This document shows, piece after piece, positions 24,853 to 36,169 of a stretch of 64,000 bases of DNA. The first letter of the stretch is position 1; each line of letters opens with the position of its first letter. The position numbers and the translations under genes were made by a program. A model generated the notes under the pieces. The model did no database searches. It worked only from the letters and a program-made list of their open reading frames with translations, and was not told the origin of the DNA. Source of the DNA: Podospora pseudoanserina (taxonomy: Eukaryota; Ascomycota; Sordariomycetes; Sordariales; Podosporaceae); NCBI RefSeq assembly GCF_035222485.1, contig NC_085925.1:992001-1056000 (forward strand), read 5' to 3'.

Positions 24853-25602
24853 CGCGCACAGGTGTCTGGTGTAGGTATGAACAGAGAAGGACTTTGTTCA
24901 GTCGTATCTATAGCGATATCTGTACTCGGGATCCTTGGACAGTTGGCGTGGGATGTTGGCGTAAGCGAGTGGGAAGTACAGGACTTGGCTTGACAGACGT
25001 CACAAGCAAGTTTTAAAAAAATAAAAAATAAAAAGTCAATCAATCAAGCGAGTGTGTTGTTGAAAATCAACTAGTTTCAAGTAATCATGGCAAACTCGGT
25101 TGACAAGCAGCAGAGGCAGGAAAATGAAAGAGAGTTGTGTTTGATAGCCTGAAGCAATCACCAATCACACAGAATTCGAGTCGATGGCAATTGGCAACCT
25201 ATGTATGCAGCGCGCGGCGGTTTTGAATCCCGCCAATTAAGCTCTCTTGGCGCTTCCAATTGCTGTCACAGAAGCAGCACGCGCTGCAGGGGGGGTCTCC
25301 ATCCAGCCTTCGGAGCGCACCAGCCACACCTTGTTCACTCCCAAACAGCCACCGCCAAGCCAAGACCTGCCTCTTTCTCAAAAGTTTTGGGGCGCGCCGC
25401 ATGGCGATTGATTGCTGGACGTTGATGAATCGAGGACGTTGATAGCGCGTCAAACTCCACCCGCCGGCCATCATCACCACCCCCGACTGCTTTTACGACA
25501 TCAATATCATCATATCACGGCCCAAATCCGAGTCGCATCACGAGTACATCATCAAGCTTTTTCCCTTGACGAACAAGAGCCGACGGCTCACAGCTGTCCA
25601 AG
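24853..25602. other. Divergent promoter region sly41 / sf3b2
   Basis: 750 bases between divergent starts. Short frames here have no family resemblance. An A/T-rich patch (25015-25060) and GC-rich promoter-like sequence are all that I see. Confidence 0.5.
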
Positions 25603-27513
25603 ATGGCGGCCCCAAAAATGACCAAGAACCAAATGCGCCGGGCGAAGAAGAAGGAGCAGAAAAAGGCACAGGTCGAGGTCAGTACTGCTTTCTATCCATC
25701 AGTTCACAACACAATCCCAATTTCTGACTATTTTTCCCAGAACGGCTCAAAAGCCCCAGAAGATACCAAGGATGACACCCCAAGGGAAAACGGATCTCTA
25801 CCAGACGACCAAACACCCGTCGCCGATCTCGAAGTCAAGAAGGATGGCGATGAAGACACAAAAATGGACGCTGATGGTCCCATCATCGACGAAATCCCAT
25901 TGGACGACCCCGCCTACGCCGATTTCAAGAAAGCGTTCGAAAAGTACGGCATGAGCCTGGACGACGACGACGAGGTAGCAAAAGAGGCCAACGCAGGCAA
26001 CAAGGGCGAGGTCTTCTTTGACCAGGACGACGAGATTCCCAGCGAAGACGAAGACGCGCAACCAAAGATGTCCAAGAAGAAGCGCAAAAAGCTCAACAAG
26101 CTCTCCATCGCAGAGCTCAAGGCTCTCGTGCGGACCCCAGAGGTGGTGGAATGGAACGATGTCTCGTCATCAGATCCACGTTTGTTGGTACAAATCAAGG
26201 CGCAGCGCAATATTGTTCCTGTGCCTGGGCATTGGTCGTTGAAGCGTGAGTACCTCTCCAGCAAGCGTGGCATCGAGAAGCCGCCGTTCAAGCTCCCCCA
26301 GTTCATCGCCGAGACGGGCATCACCGAGATGCGAGATGCGGTTTTGGAGAAGCAGGCCGAGCAAACCCTCAAGCAGAAGCAGCGAGAGAGAGTACAGCCC
26401 AAGATGGGCAAGCTCGACATTGACTACCAAAAGCTCTACGATGCCTTCTTCCGCCACCAGACCAAGCCAGACCTGACTCGATTCGGTGACGTCTACTACG
26501 AAGGCAAAGAGTGGGAGGCCGACTACAAGATCTTTAAGGCTGGTGAACTCAGCGAAGGACTCCGGGATGCTCTAGGGATGCAACCAGGCTTTCCTCCCCC
26601 ATGGCTCCTCCAGCAACAACGCATCGGTCCTCCCCCGTCTTACCCAACCCTCAAAATCCCGGGCCTGAACGCCCCTCTCCCACCAGGAGCTTCTTGGGGC
26701 TTCCAGCCTGGTCAATGGGGCAAACCCCCATTAGACGAATATAACCGTCCCCTCTACGGAGGCGATATTTTTGGCCTCATGGTCCCGGGACAGCCAGGGT
26801 ACCCCACGGGCGCACCAGCTCAACCAGGCCAGCCCGCAGCAGCAGCAGCAGCAGCGTACATCACCCTGGCGGAACCAATTGACCGCACACTTTGGGGAGA
26901 ACTCCAACCCCCCGCCGAAGAGTCGGAAGAGGAAGAATCCGAAGAAGAAGAGGAAGAAGACTCGGACGAGGAAGACGGAGACCACATCCCGGCCGGTGGG
27001 ATCGAAACTTCCACCGGCCTCGAAACTCCGGGCGGATACGCCAGCACACTCCACCCTGACGCCTCTGGTATTGAATCCAGTATGGGAGGTGAATTCGATC
27101 TCCGGAAACAGTCCCGCAGGGGCTACGAAACGGAGGAACACCCACGGTCGGCGTATACCGTCATCCCAGAGAGGCAAACGAGAGTGGAGGGCTTCTTTGG
27201 CTCGGATAAGACGTACGACTTGGGGAGACACGGGGCCGGGCTGCCGGTGCTGGGGAGGGAGGATGAGGAGAGCAGGAAGAGGAAGAAGCCGGGGGACGTG
27301 GAGGTCAGTCTTGATCCGGATCAGCTGGTGAGGGAGGAGGGGGTGAGCAAGGAGGAGCTGAAGAAGAGGTATGAGCAGGGGAGGAGGGAGGAGGGGGTGG
27401 GGGCGCAGTGGAACAAGAGCCAGTTTGAGGAGGATTTGACGGATTTTATTGCGAGTGAGAGCAGGAAGAGGCAGAAGAGGGACGAGGAGCGGAAGGGGGA
27501 GAGGAGGAGATGA
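25603..27513 (+). CDS. cus1: Splicing factor 3b subunit 2 (SF3B2/SAP145, yeast Cus1)
   Basis: A U2 snRNP component that binds pre-mRNA near the branch site. The frame is open throughout, but 25678-25740 is almost surely a 63-nt intron: it starts GTCAGT, has a CTGAC branch point and ends TTTTTCCCAG. Its length is a multiple of three, so it hides inside the reading frame. Spliced, the protein is 615 residues; unspliced, 636. The N-terminus is Lys-rich, then acidic. The DUF382 core spans about residues 165-300 (DPRLLVQIKAQRNIVPVPGHW). The PSP motif follows (GELSEGLRDALGM, PPSYPTLKIPGLNAP, WGKPPLDEYNRPLYG). An Ala run, a Glu/Asp block and a basic C-terminus complete it. It is convergent with orc5. 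Confidence 0.95.
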   Translation: MAAPKMTKNQMRRAKKKEQKKAQVEVSTAFYPSVHNTIPISDYFSQNGSKAPEDTKDDTPRENGSLPDDQTPVADLEVKKDGDEDTKMDADGPIIDEIPLDDPAYADFKKAFEKYGMSLDDDDEVAKEANAGNKGEVFFDQDDEIPSEDEDAQPKMSKKKRKKLNKLSIAELKALVRTPEVVEWNDVSSSDPRLLVQIKAQRNIVPVPGHWSLKREYLSSKRGIEKPPFKLPQFIAETGITEMRDAVLEKQAEQTLKQKQRERVQPKMGKLDIDYQKLYDAFFRHQTKPDLTRFGDVYYEGKEWEADYKIFKAGELSEGLRDALGMQPGFPPPWLLQQQRIGPPPSYPTLKIPGLNAPLPPGASWGFQPGQWGKPPLDEYNRPLYGGDIFGLMVPGQPGYPTGAPAQPGQPAAAAAAAYITLAEPIDRTLWGELQPPAEESEEEESEEEEEEDSDEEDGDHIPAGGIETSTGLETPGGYASTLHPDASGIESSMGGEFDLRKQSRRGYETEEHPRSAYTVIPERQTRVEGFFGSDKTYDLGRHGAGLPVLGREDEESRKRKKPGDVEVSLDPDQLVREEGVSKEELKKRYEQGRREEGVGAQWNKSQFEEDLTDFIASESRKRQKRDEERKGERRR

Positions 27514-27836
27514 TGGTGCGGGATTCGTACATCAAAAAGGAGGGTTTGGCGTTTAGCGTTTGGTAATCATGAGGGTTTGGGGTTGTTTAATAGTGTAGGA
27601 CATAGCTAGATTGCAGGTGCATAAGCGCATTTTTATGATGCTTCAGTGGTCTTGATTGTAAAATAGATAGATGGAGGCTCTGATTGTGGTTGAACTTTGT
27701 ACTGAACAATCTAAATATCCCAACTACAACCCAAGCTGGTATCTAGTCCAAACCTTTCCATTCAACAGCCACCTACCCAGATACAAGTCTCTCTCTCTCT
27801 CTCTATTCCGCCTATCTATTATTATTATTATTATTA
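27514..27836. other. Convergent 3' region between sf3b2 and orc5
   Basis: The short shared 3' region of two convergent genes, 323 bases. It contains a (TC)n run (about 27788-27803) and the start of an (ATT)n microsatellite that runs into the orc5 stop. Confidence 0.7.
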
Positions 27837-27841
27837 TTATT
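27817..27841 (-). repeat. (TAA)n microsatellite forming tandem stop codons of orc5
   Basis: On the minus strand the repeat reads TAA seven times in the orc5 frame, immediately followed by TAG. That makes eight consecutive in-frame stop codons beginning at 27839. Confidence 0.9.
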
Positions 27842-29377
27842 CAACCAACCACTCCTCCACCTCAACCCCAACCGACCTCCCCAACCCCCTAACCACCTCC
27901 CACCCGACCGCAACCCTCCACTTGCCCCCCAAATCCGTCACATCCCCCCCTCCCCCGACCTTGACCAACAGCCTCAAGCTCGCCAGCGTGGCGATGCTCA
28001 TATAAATATCATTATCCAACCCTTGTTCCCCCTCAACGATCCCATTTTTGATCCTCCCTCCACTAGCCGGATCCCACTCTGTGCGTACAGCCATAAATAT
28101 AGCCAGCATCCTCTCCAAAACAAACGCGTGCGCCCCCAGCAGCTTCCTTGCAATCTTGCGGTGTTGAGACCCGTTTTTTCTTGCTCGACCCCCGGTAAAC
28201 CCACCCCGACGACGTTTACGCCCGTGGTGAAAAGTGGAAAAGAGGGTGAGGTCTGATTTAGTCGGGTTGTGAGAGGCGAGGTAGGCTGATAGAAGCAAAA
28301 AGCGGGCGGTGGTAGGGAGGAGGGTGGCGAGGTCGGTTGTTTTGATGGTGGGATTGGGGGTGGTGGTGGTGGTGGAAGGAGAAAGGGAGAGGGTTGGGTC
28401 GAGGACGGATTCATCCTGGAAGTGAACCCTCGCTAGGACGATTAATTTGGAAAATTCTTTCACGGTGTGGGTTCGGGCGAGGATGGGTTGGATGAATTTT
28501 GGCCAGAGGGTTCGGCTTGCTTGGGTTAGGGAGGGGAGGGTGCGGGAGGCGGGGCGGGAGAGGGAGTCGTGGAGAGCAGAGAGGAAGCGGGTGTAGAGGT
28601 CGAGGGTTTCGGTTGGGGTTGTTGAGGGGGTGATGGGGGGGGGAGGGGAGAGGGAGAGGATGGTGATGAATTCGGGTTTGGTGTAGGTTGGGAAGTGGAG
28701 GTTAGGGGTAAAGGTTGTGAGGAGGTTGTTTGGGGGTGGGGAGGTGAGGATGAAGAGGGTTGTTAGGGAGGGGATCTAGGGAGTGTTAGTGGGTAGCTAT
28801 ACCAGAAGTGAGGATAGGGGGTGGTAGGGGGAGGGGCTTACAATCTCTGATAGTCTTGCTAGTGCTGGGAGGAGGGTGTGAGGTGCCTCTCGTTGATGGT
28901 CGATGCCGTCAAAGACAAGGACGAACCGGAACCCGTCTGGCCGTTCGGTGTACTTGAGCATCTTGGAGAGCTCGACGGTCAACTGTGAGACTGACTCGCA
29001 CCTTGGGGCGACGGCCTCCCATTCCACGGCGGCGGCCACCTTGCCCACGACTGTCTCGTACAGATGGCGAGCTGTGATACATTCTATCGAGTTGACAATG
29101 GCGTGTTTAAACGAGTCCCCGTCAAGGCTGGCCAAGAGGGCGGTTGTGATGGCAGATTTGCCTGTTGCTTCAGTACCATAGACTACCAGATTCCGACATG
29201 GTGCTGAGCTGGGCTTTGCTTGTTAATTCGGTGTTCAGATCCTAGCTCTCCTATGTGAAATGCTCTTACATTCAAAAGTGTAGCTAGTGCTCTGATCTGG
29301 GGCTCTCTGCAAGGAAACTGTTTGGTAATGAGGCTGAGCCTGAGCTCGTCAGGGAGCTCGAATATTGGTACAGTCAT
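27837..29377 (-). CDS. orc5: Origin recognition complex subunit 5
   Basis: An AAA+-like subunit of the ORC hexamer that loads the MCM helicase at replication origins. Exons are 29377-29270, 29213-28842 and 28775-27837; introns of 56 and 66 nt lie in phase 0. The second intron has an ACTAAC branch site. Splicing gives 472 residues. Residues 1-36 include FPCREPQIRALATLLN. The first splice joins these to NPSSAPCRNLVVYG, then the Walker A-like GTEATGKS (about residues 47-54) and the Walker B-like VLVFDGID. The C-terminal ORC5_C region contains FSKLIVLARVHFQ, FLLLSAYLASHNP, KRRRGG and LGAHAFVLERMLAIF. Coding sequence is C-rich in the middle and G-rich at the 3' end. The stop codon lies inside a TAA microsatellite. 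Confidence 0.94.
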
Positions 29378-30090
29378 TGTCTGAAGTCTGCAACGGTCCC
29401 CTTCACGATCAATTGACTTTTTACTTCTAAAAAGAAGTGGTAATTTGTTTGGGCTGTCGCACTAGAGATGGCCGTTTACAAGGTGCCAACGCGTCGGCGC
29501 GTTTGTTGAAGGTGGTGTCAGTGCGCTGCCAGCCCGCCTACCTAATCCCAGCCGGGCGATGGCCTACCGTCCGGCTCCACTTGTTCCAGGCTGTCGGCTG
29601 CTGGGTGCTGTAACGCGGGTGCTTGCCAGTGCCCGGGAGCCCGAGCGTTTCTATTGGAGATCATCAATGAGAAGGCATTCACAAAATCCCAGGAATCTTC
29701 AGCACCCAACAGAGCCATGGGGTAAGTGTTTCACATAGGTCAGCAGAGAAGAAGATCGATCTAATGTGCAGAATAGATCGTAGTATTTCTCCGCGTTCCA
29801 TCTCCATGGGGCCACAGGGCCACAGGGCCGAATAACTGGCCGAGTGCTATCCCTGAAATTGCCCTTCCCCAACTTTGCAGCGGGACTAGACCCAGCTGAG
29901 GTTGAATCGGTGATGTGCAGCGCCAACCGACGGAGCCTCTTGGCCTTCCCAGGTGCCGTCGTGCCGCCATGAGAATCGCGGGGGCCCCGAACTTTCTCTG
30001 GCTGGCCGGATCCAAGAGAATCGATATGCGGGTTGCAACCTCCGGAGAACTCTAGCTGGGAGGAACAAGATTCCAAGTGTCCGTTCCATC
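29378..30090. other. Divergent region orc5 / Zn2Cys6 factor
   Basis: 713 bases between divergent starts, GC-rich around 29480-29640. The frame of the downstream gene stays open upstream to about 29953 without an ATG. A spliced 5' extension of the Zn2Cys6 gene therefore cannot be excluded. Confidence 0.45.
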
Positions 30091-31962
30091 ATGAAAAAGC
30101 AACATCAAAACGTGACGATGCCCTCCACGGCGCAGACACCACTTCCAAGCAACCAACCCCAACCTCAAATTCGCCGTCTCCCCACCCTCCAACCAAAGGC
30201 CGATCTGGAGCGTGACCGTGACCGTGACCGTGAACGACAACTCCAGGAGGGCCCGCCGCCGAGAGGGGGTAGTGGACCCGGCGACGAAAATACCATGAGC
30301 TCGTCGACGCCATCAGCTTCATCGTCTTCAACATCCGGTGGTGTTGTCGAGAAACCCTACCACGCAAAACGCCCGCACAAAAAGAGCAGGACCGGCTGTC
30401 GGAACTGCAAGTCCAGAAAAGTCAAATGTGACGAAGCAAAGCCGTCATGTCGTGCCTGTACCGCCAGGAACGATCGATGCGTGTACCCAGTCATCACACC
30501 AACAGCAACCGCCGCAGCGGGAGCTCGCAATCGCGGGGCAGCTAACAGCAGCAGCTCAGCTGTTGTTGCGACGACTCCCGCTCGCCGACGAGCTCTGGCT
30601 CCGGTTCAGGAGCCCGAGTTCATCCCCATGGAGCGCGATGACCTCGAGATGAGGCTCCTCTGGATCTACACCAACAACACTTACACGTCCTACTCCTCTG
30701 GGCCTTTCCGGCACCGCATGGTTGACCACGTCCTCAGGGCCGACGTGATCCAGCACGCGTTCGCCCACCCGTTCCTGATGAACACCTGCCTTGCCATGGC
30801 AGCTCAACACATTAACCGGGCGGGCGGCCGTCCCGACATGCATATCCCACCTTCCAAGGAGCTCACCTACCGGGTCAAGGCCCTGGAGAGCTTCAGAAAA
30901 GCAGTCGAAAAGGCCGAAGCGTCGACCTACCCGGCCCTCATCGCCTGCGCATACCTCCTCACCGGTCTGTCAACCTACATGTTCCGCAACAACAACGACA
31001 GTCCAACCTCCCTCGTGATCCTCGACTGGATGACAATCTGGCGAGGCATCGGCGCCATCATCGACGTCACCAAACTGCCCACCCTAGCCCAGTCCGGTCT
31101 CCTCCCCATCATCTTCCGCCCCGACATCGACATGAAAACTTCCATCAACCACTGCCCCGCCTACCTTCTCGACCTAGCCAACACCCAAGACCCCCTCGAC
31201 ACCCCCTTTCTAGCCGGCTACCGAGAATGCCTCCAAGTCCTCGGATCAGTCTACGAAGAACTCCGACGCTCCGGCCACAACAGCCACATGTTCATCTGGC
31301 GCGTCATGACCTTCTTCACCTTTCTCGGCCGAGAATTCGTCACTTCAGCCCACCACCGCCGCCCCCCAGCCCTGACCATGATTGCGCACTACCTCGCCCT
31401 CACAACCATCATCTCAGACAGAGTCTGGTGGCTGCAGGACATGGCCCCCCACCAAATCCCCCGCATCTTCAACATTATCGCCGGCATGGGACCCCCCCAC
31501 ACCGCTCTGGATCGAACCCTCCCTTTGGAGATCCCAATCCGCTGTCTGGACCCCATGACCAACGACGAAAGATCTAGACTTGTACTTCAAGACCCGGACT
31601 GGGTCCATCCTCCCGATCATACTGGGGAAATGCCTGTTACTTACGACAGCGCGGAAAGGGAGTACCTCAATACCAAAATGTTGCGAGGACAGTCGAGGTC
31701 TCCGTCTATTTCTTCCCCTCCTCCGCTGAGTGTGGCGGGGTCGTCGGAACCGCCTAGCCCGCCGGCTCAGAGGAAGGAGGTGGTGGCGTTGTATACAAAG
31801 GATGAGCTGATTATCCAGCCGGAGGATGGGCAGGAGAAGGGGGTGCAGTATAAGCATTTGGAGGGGGCGTATTATGCTGTTGATGGGGTGAGGGTGACGG
31901 ATACAGAGTTTTATAGGGCGATGGGGTTGGAGAGGGGTGGGGGGATGATTACGGAGATGTGA
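30091..31962 (+). CDS. Zn(II)2Cys6 fungal transcription factor
   Basis: 623 residues from the first in-frame ATG (MKKQHQ); a second ATG follows ten codons later. Residues 20-100 are Pro/Ser-rich and contain an RDRDRDRER run encoded by a short GACCGT repeat. The binuclear zinc cluster has Cys at 103, 106, 113, 120, 123 and 130 in the order C-x2-C-x6-C-x6-C-x2-C-x6-C, preceded by a basic HKKSRTG. The middle region (AFAHPFLMNTCLAMAAQHI, YPALIACAYLLTGLSTY) resembles the ligand-binding-like domain of Upc2-type C6 regulators. That comparison is from memory of the family and is tentative. The C-terminus is acidic and Gly-rich. It is presumably nuclear; target genes are unknown. Confidence 0.85.
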   Translation: MKKQHQNVTMPSTAQTPLPSNQPQPQIRRLPTLQPKADLERDRDRDRERQLQEGPPPRGGSGPGDENTMSSSTPSASSSSTSGGVVEKPYHAKRPHKKSRTGCRNCKSRKVKCDEAKPSCRACTARNDRCVYPVITPTATAAAGARNRGAANSSSSAVVATTPARRRALAPVQEPEFIPMERDDLEMRLLWIYTNNTYTSYSSGPFRHRMVDHVLRADVIQHAFAHPFLMNTCLAMAAQHINRAGGRPDMHIPPSKELTYRVKALESFRKAVEKAEASTYPALIACAYLLTGLSTYMFRNNNDSPTSLVILDWMTIWRGIGAIIDVTKLPTLAQSGLLPIIFRPDIDMKTSINHCPAYLLDLANTQDPLDTPFLAGYRECLQVLGSVYEELRRSGHNSHMFIWRVMTFFTFLGREFVTSAHHRRPPALTMIAHYLALTTIISDRVWWLQDMAPHQIPRIFNIIAGMGPPHTALDRTLPLEIPIRCLDPMTNDERSRLVLQDPDWVHPPDHTGEMPVTYDSAEREYLNTKMLRGQSRSPSISSPPPLSVAGSSEPPSPPAQRKEVVALYTKDELIIQPEDGQEKGVQYKHLEGAYYAVDGVRVTDTEFYRAMGLERGGGMITEM

Positions 31963-32973
31963 ATGGGGTTGTGGTTTGGGTTGGAATATTCTTCTTTCTT
32001 TTGATACCCCTTTTTTCTTCTTCTGTATATACACATTATTACTTCTTTTCTGGCGAAAGGTTAACTTGGGCCAGTAGCCAATTTTGTTTAGAGGACATAT
32101 TCTTTTTTTTTTATAAAAAAAAAACCCATGAGTTGGCAGTGAGAGAAACGATCTATGTATATCGCCTTTATGTGTTGACCGGGTTAAAGCGTCAAAAGGC
32201 AATGCCGCCGCGTGGGTAGCTGAAATTTTATAAAAACCAAACGAAGGAAGGTTAGGGGAACCCAAAAGACATAGACTTGAATATCCAAAACGTGAATTAA
32301 TCATGATAAACGACCTCTCCTACCCAAGCCAAGTAAGTCTCCCTATTTCTCGCCTCGCTCTCCGTCTCGCCGCCTCCGATACCTAGCCATTCGAATCTGC
32401 CCTCACAAACACCCCTTCCAGATGAAAATGCATGTAACCTTCTTATCAGGCTCTATCTCACCCAGCACAACCCAACCACCACACTTGGCATCCCATCGAT
32501 ATCACCAATCCTATTTCCAAATCACAAGAAATACCTCACTCAAATACCACTCATGTCATTACTCATACCGTAAAATACCAAATCATCAACATCATTCAAT
32601 TGTGTACCCAACCCTTCCCCCCCCTATTCTAACATCTAACGTACACAACCCCCTCCCAAAAACCAAACCAAAAGCTATGATCTCAAGAAGCAAAAGAAAA
32701 CAATTATTTTAATGCACACACATTCCAATCCATTTCCCTATCCCATGCATCTTGCCTGTGTAATCCTCTTGCCTCACTCACGTTTCTTTTTTTCTCATTA
32801 CCAAAAAAAAAAAAAGTAAAAAAAGAAAAAAAGAACGATTGCTTCATTCAAGAGACACTTTAAAAAAAGTTTATACATGTACATTAGGGAGACACAAAAA
32901 AACCGTAGTTTTCTCCCCCACCTGTGTTTACCCTCCCACCCTTTCATTTACAAAACACCCCCATTCAAAAGAC
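31963..32973. other. Convergent 3' region Zn2Cys6 factor / kgd1
   Basis: 1 kb between converging stops. It is T-rich just after the Zn2Cys6 stop, then A/C-rich (about 32420-32830), with A-runs near 32801-32835. No gene is evident; it is consistent with long 3' UTRs on both sides. Confidence 0.6.
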
Positions 32974-35900
32974 TTACTCCCCCTTGAGCTTGTCCTGAGT
33001 CACGGTAAAAGCGCTCTCCAAAAGATCCTGCTCCTCCTTGGTGTGCGACGACTTGAGACCGGTGGCCACCGACGCGCTGGGGTTGCGGCCGGCGTACATC
33101 ACGTGCTTGCGGTCATGGTGCTGCGTGCTGTTGAGCAGAGTCTCGATGCGAGGCTGAGTGTAGCTCCAAGCACCAGCGTTGAGAGGCTCCTCCTGCGCCC
33201 AGACGATGGTCTTGGCGTTAGGGTACTGGTCGAGGTTCTCGCGGAGCTGCTCCCAGGGGAAGGGGTGGAGCTGCTCGATGCGGGTGATGGCAACGTTGTC
33301 GATCTTGTTGTCGGCGCGGTACTTGTGAAGACCGGCATAGACCTGGCCAGAGCAGAGGATGACGCGGTCAATATCCTCGGGAGCCTTGATCTCGCCAGAC
33401 TGGTGGGCTGGGTCGGGGATGATCCACTGGAACTGGGTCTCGCCAATGAACTCCTCAATGTTGGAGCGGGCGAGAGGATGACGGAGGAGAGCCTTGGAGA
33501 AGAAGAGGATGAGGGCTAGACGGAAAGGTTAGCACGGATGGCCATGCAAGACGGACGGAACGGACAGGGTTCAACTTACGCTTTCGGAATTGCCGGTTCA
33601 TCTGGCGACGGAGAATGTGGAACAAGTTGGCGGGGGTGGTCATGTAGGCAACCTGCATGTTGCAGTCCTGGTGCTGGCGGTCGAGCTTCTCGGCCGAGGG
33701 GTAGAGGCGAGGATCCTCGTTGCAGAGCTGGAGGAAACGCTCGAGACGGCCGGAAGAGTGCTCAGGACCCTGACCATCGTAACCGTGGGGCAGGGACACG
33801 ACAAGGCCGGTACGTTGCATCCACTTGGTCTCACCAGAGGCGATGAACTGATCAAAGACGACCTGGGCGTTGTTGGCGAAATCACCGAACTGCGCCTCCC
33901 ACATGACGAAACCGTTAGGGTCGGTCAGAGAGTAACCGTACTCAAAGCCAAGAGCACCGTACTCGCTCAGAGAGGAGTTGGAGATGACAAACTTGCCCTG
34001 GTCCTTGCCGACATGCTGGAGAGGGGTGAAGATGTCCTCAGTCTCCTGGTCATGGAAGACGGCATGACGCTGGGAGAAGGTGCCACGCTCAACATCCTGG
34101 CCAGAAATGCGGACGTGCTTGCCCTCCGTGACAAGAGTACCGAAAGCCAAAGCCTCAGCAGTAGACCAGTCGATATTCTTACCCTCGACGACCGATTTGG
34201 TGCGGTTGGCAAGGATACGCTTCAGGTTGCGGTGGACGTTGAAGCCCTCAGGGGCAGTGCCGATGACGGTACCAATGTGCTCCAGAGTCTGACGGTCAAC
34301 ACCAGTGGGGTTGTGAGGAAGGACCTCAGTGGCAAGCTCCTTGGGAGACTTGAAGTTGTTCCAGGCACTGGTGGTCCACTCCTTGGAGGTAGGCTGGTAG
34401 TCCTTGGACTTGGCGAAGCTCTCCTCCAACATGCCCCACACCCACTGCTTGTGCTCCTCTACATCCTCCTTGGTGAAAGTGCCCTCCTTCAGGAGCTGGT
34501 CAACGTAGATCTCGATCTGGGGGTTCTTCTCCTGGATACGCTTGTACATCAGGGGCTGGGTGAAGGATGGCTGGTCGGTCTCGTTGTGGCCGTGCTTGCG
34601 GTAGCAGACGAGATCGATAACGACGTCCTGCTTGAACTCAGCACGCCAGTCGGCAGCGAGCTGGCAGACGAAGTTGACGGACTCGACGTCATCGGCGTTG
34701 ACGTGGAAGACAGGGGCGTCGATGGCCTTGGCGATATCAGTGCAGTAAGCGGTCGAACGGGAGAAGCGGGGATCGGTGGTGAAACCAATCTGGTTGTTGA
34801 CCACCAGGTGGATGGTGCCGCCGGTCGAGAAAGCGGGAAGCTGGTGGAAGCCCAAGCACTCGTAAACGACACCCTGGCCGGCAACAGCGGCATCACCGTG
34901 AAGGAGGACGGCCATGGCGCTCTTGTGCTGGACCTCATCGTTGTTATAGTGCTGGATGGCACGAACCTTGCCAAGGACAACGGGGTCCTCAGCCTCCAAA
35001 TGGGAGGGGTTGGCAACCAGAGACAGCTGCACACGCTTTCCGGAAGGAGTGGGACGCTCAAAGTTCATGCCCAAATGGTACTTGACGTCACCGGAACCCT
35101 CGTCCTCACCACCGGCAGTGCCGGCGAATTCGCTGAAGATAGACTCGTTGGGCTTGCGGACGACGTTGGAGAGAACGTTGAGACGACCACGATGGGGCAT
35201 ACCAATGACAATGTCCTTGACGCCATAATCGACGCTGCGGTCAATCAGGGCCTTCATGCCGGGAACCAGGGTCTCGCAACCCTCCAGACCGAATCTCTTG
35301 TCGTTGGGGTACTTGGTGGCCAGGAAGGCCTCGAAGCTGGAGGACCAGATGAGACGGTCGAGGATGCGGCGCTTCTCGTCGATGGAGTACTTGAAGGGCT
35401 GGGGAACCTCGAGGCGCTCGCGGAGCCAGTCGCACTTTTCTCTGTCGGGAATGTGGATGAACTCGACACCGTAGGAACCGCAGTAGATCTGCTCGCAAGC
35501 AGCCACAATCTCACGGAGGGTCATCTTCTCGCGGCCATCCCGCTTGAAGCGGGGCAAGATACCGGGGCCAAGAGTGTATTCGGTATCCAGGTCCTTCTCA
35601 GTGAATTGGTAGTAGTCGAGCTCGAGTTCCTTGGGTCTGATGTTGCCGAAACCAGACTTGTTGGCGTTACGGATGCCCAGGGGATCGATCTTGGCCTTGT
35701 GGTGGCCACGAGCCTGGTAGGCGCGCACAAGGAGCTGGACCTTGAGATGGTTGGTGACATCAGTGCCCTCACCGATGCCGACACCGGCACCGGCGGCCAA
35801 GTTGACAACAGTCTGGTTGCTGCTCGGCACGAGGGACGGGGGAGGTGTGAAGGCCCTGGAGATGGGCATGTCACCGCTCTCCATGTTCTTGAAGTAGACC

Positions 35901-36169
35901 TGCCATGAGATGTGGACGCTCTGGGGATCCTTCTTCCACTGCAGGTACATCTCATCGATGTAGTTGGCCGTGTTACCGGACAGGAAGTTGTCGGCGGCAT
36001 CGGGAGGGTTATGGAGGGCGCTGTCGAAGCGCTTTTGGGCGGCGACAGCCAGAGGACGACGGCTCGCGGAGAGCTTGAGGCTGGCACGGGCAGTTACTGT
36101 GGCGGTCGAGAAGCATCGCGAAGAGGTCGACGCAGCGCCCTGGAGCGCGCGGAATGAGGTGCGCAACAT
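32974..36169 (-). CDS. kgd1: 2-oxoglutarate dehydrogenase E1 component, mitochondrial
   Basis: The thiamine-diphosphate E1 subunit of the 2-oxoglutarate dehydrogenase complex, which decarboxylates 2-oxoglutarate and reduces the lipoyl arm of E2 in the TCA cycle. Exons are 36169-33580 and 33515-32974, joined across a 64-nt intron, giving 1043 residues. The splice restores [20 protein letters not shown]; without it the frame ends in an artefactual tail. It has an Arg/Ser presequence, an N-terminal E1 motif ([19 protein letters not shown]), the HGD motif of thiamine binding (about residues 424-426) with [10 protein letters not shown], and the transketolase-type region [18 protein letters not shown]. 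The C-terminal domain ends LKGE. Codons are almost uniformly C-ending, typical of a highly expressed gene, and this bias leaves a long open antisense frame. Confidence 0.97.

Noticed and set aside
33590-35908. 772-codon open frame on the plus strand
   Set aside because: It is exactly antisense to kgd1. Uniform C-ending codons in kgd1 remove stop codons from the opposite frame, the translation is Val/Leu/Gly/Asp-rich without domains, and kgd1 itself is unmistakable.
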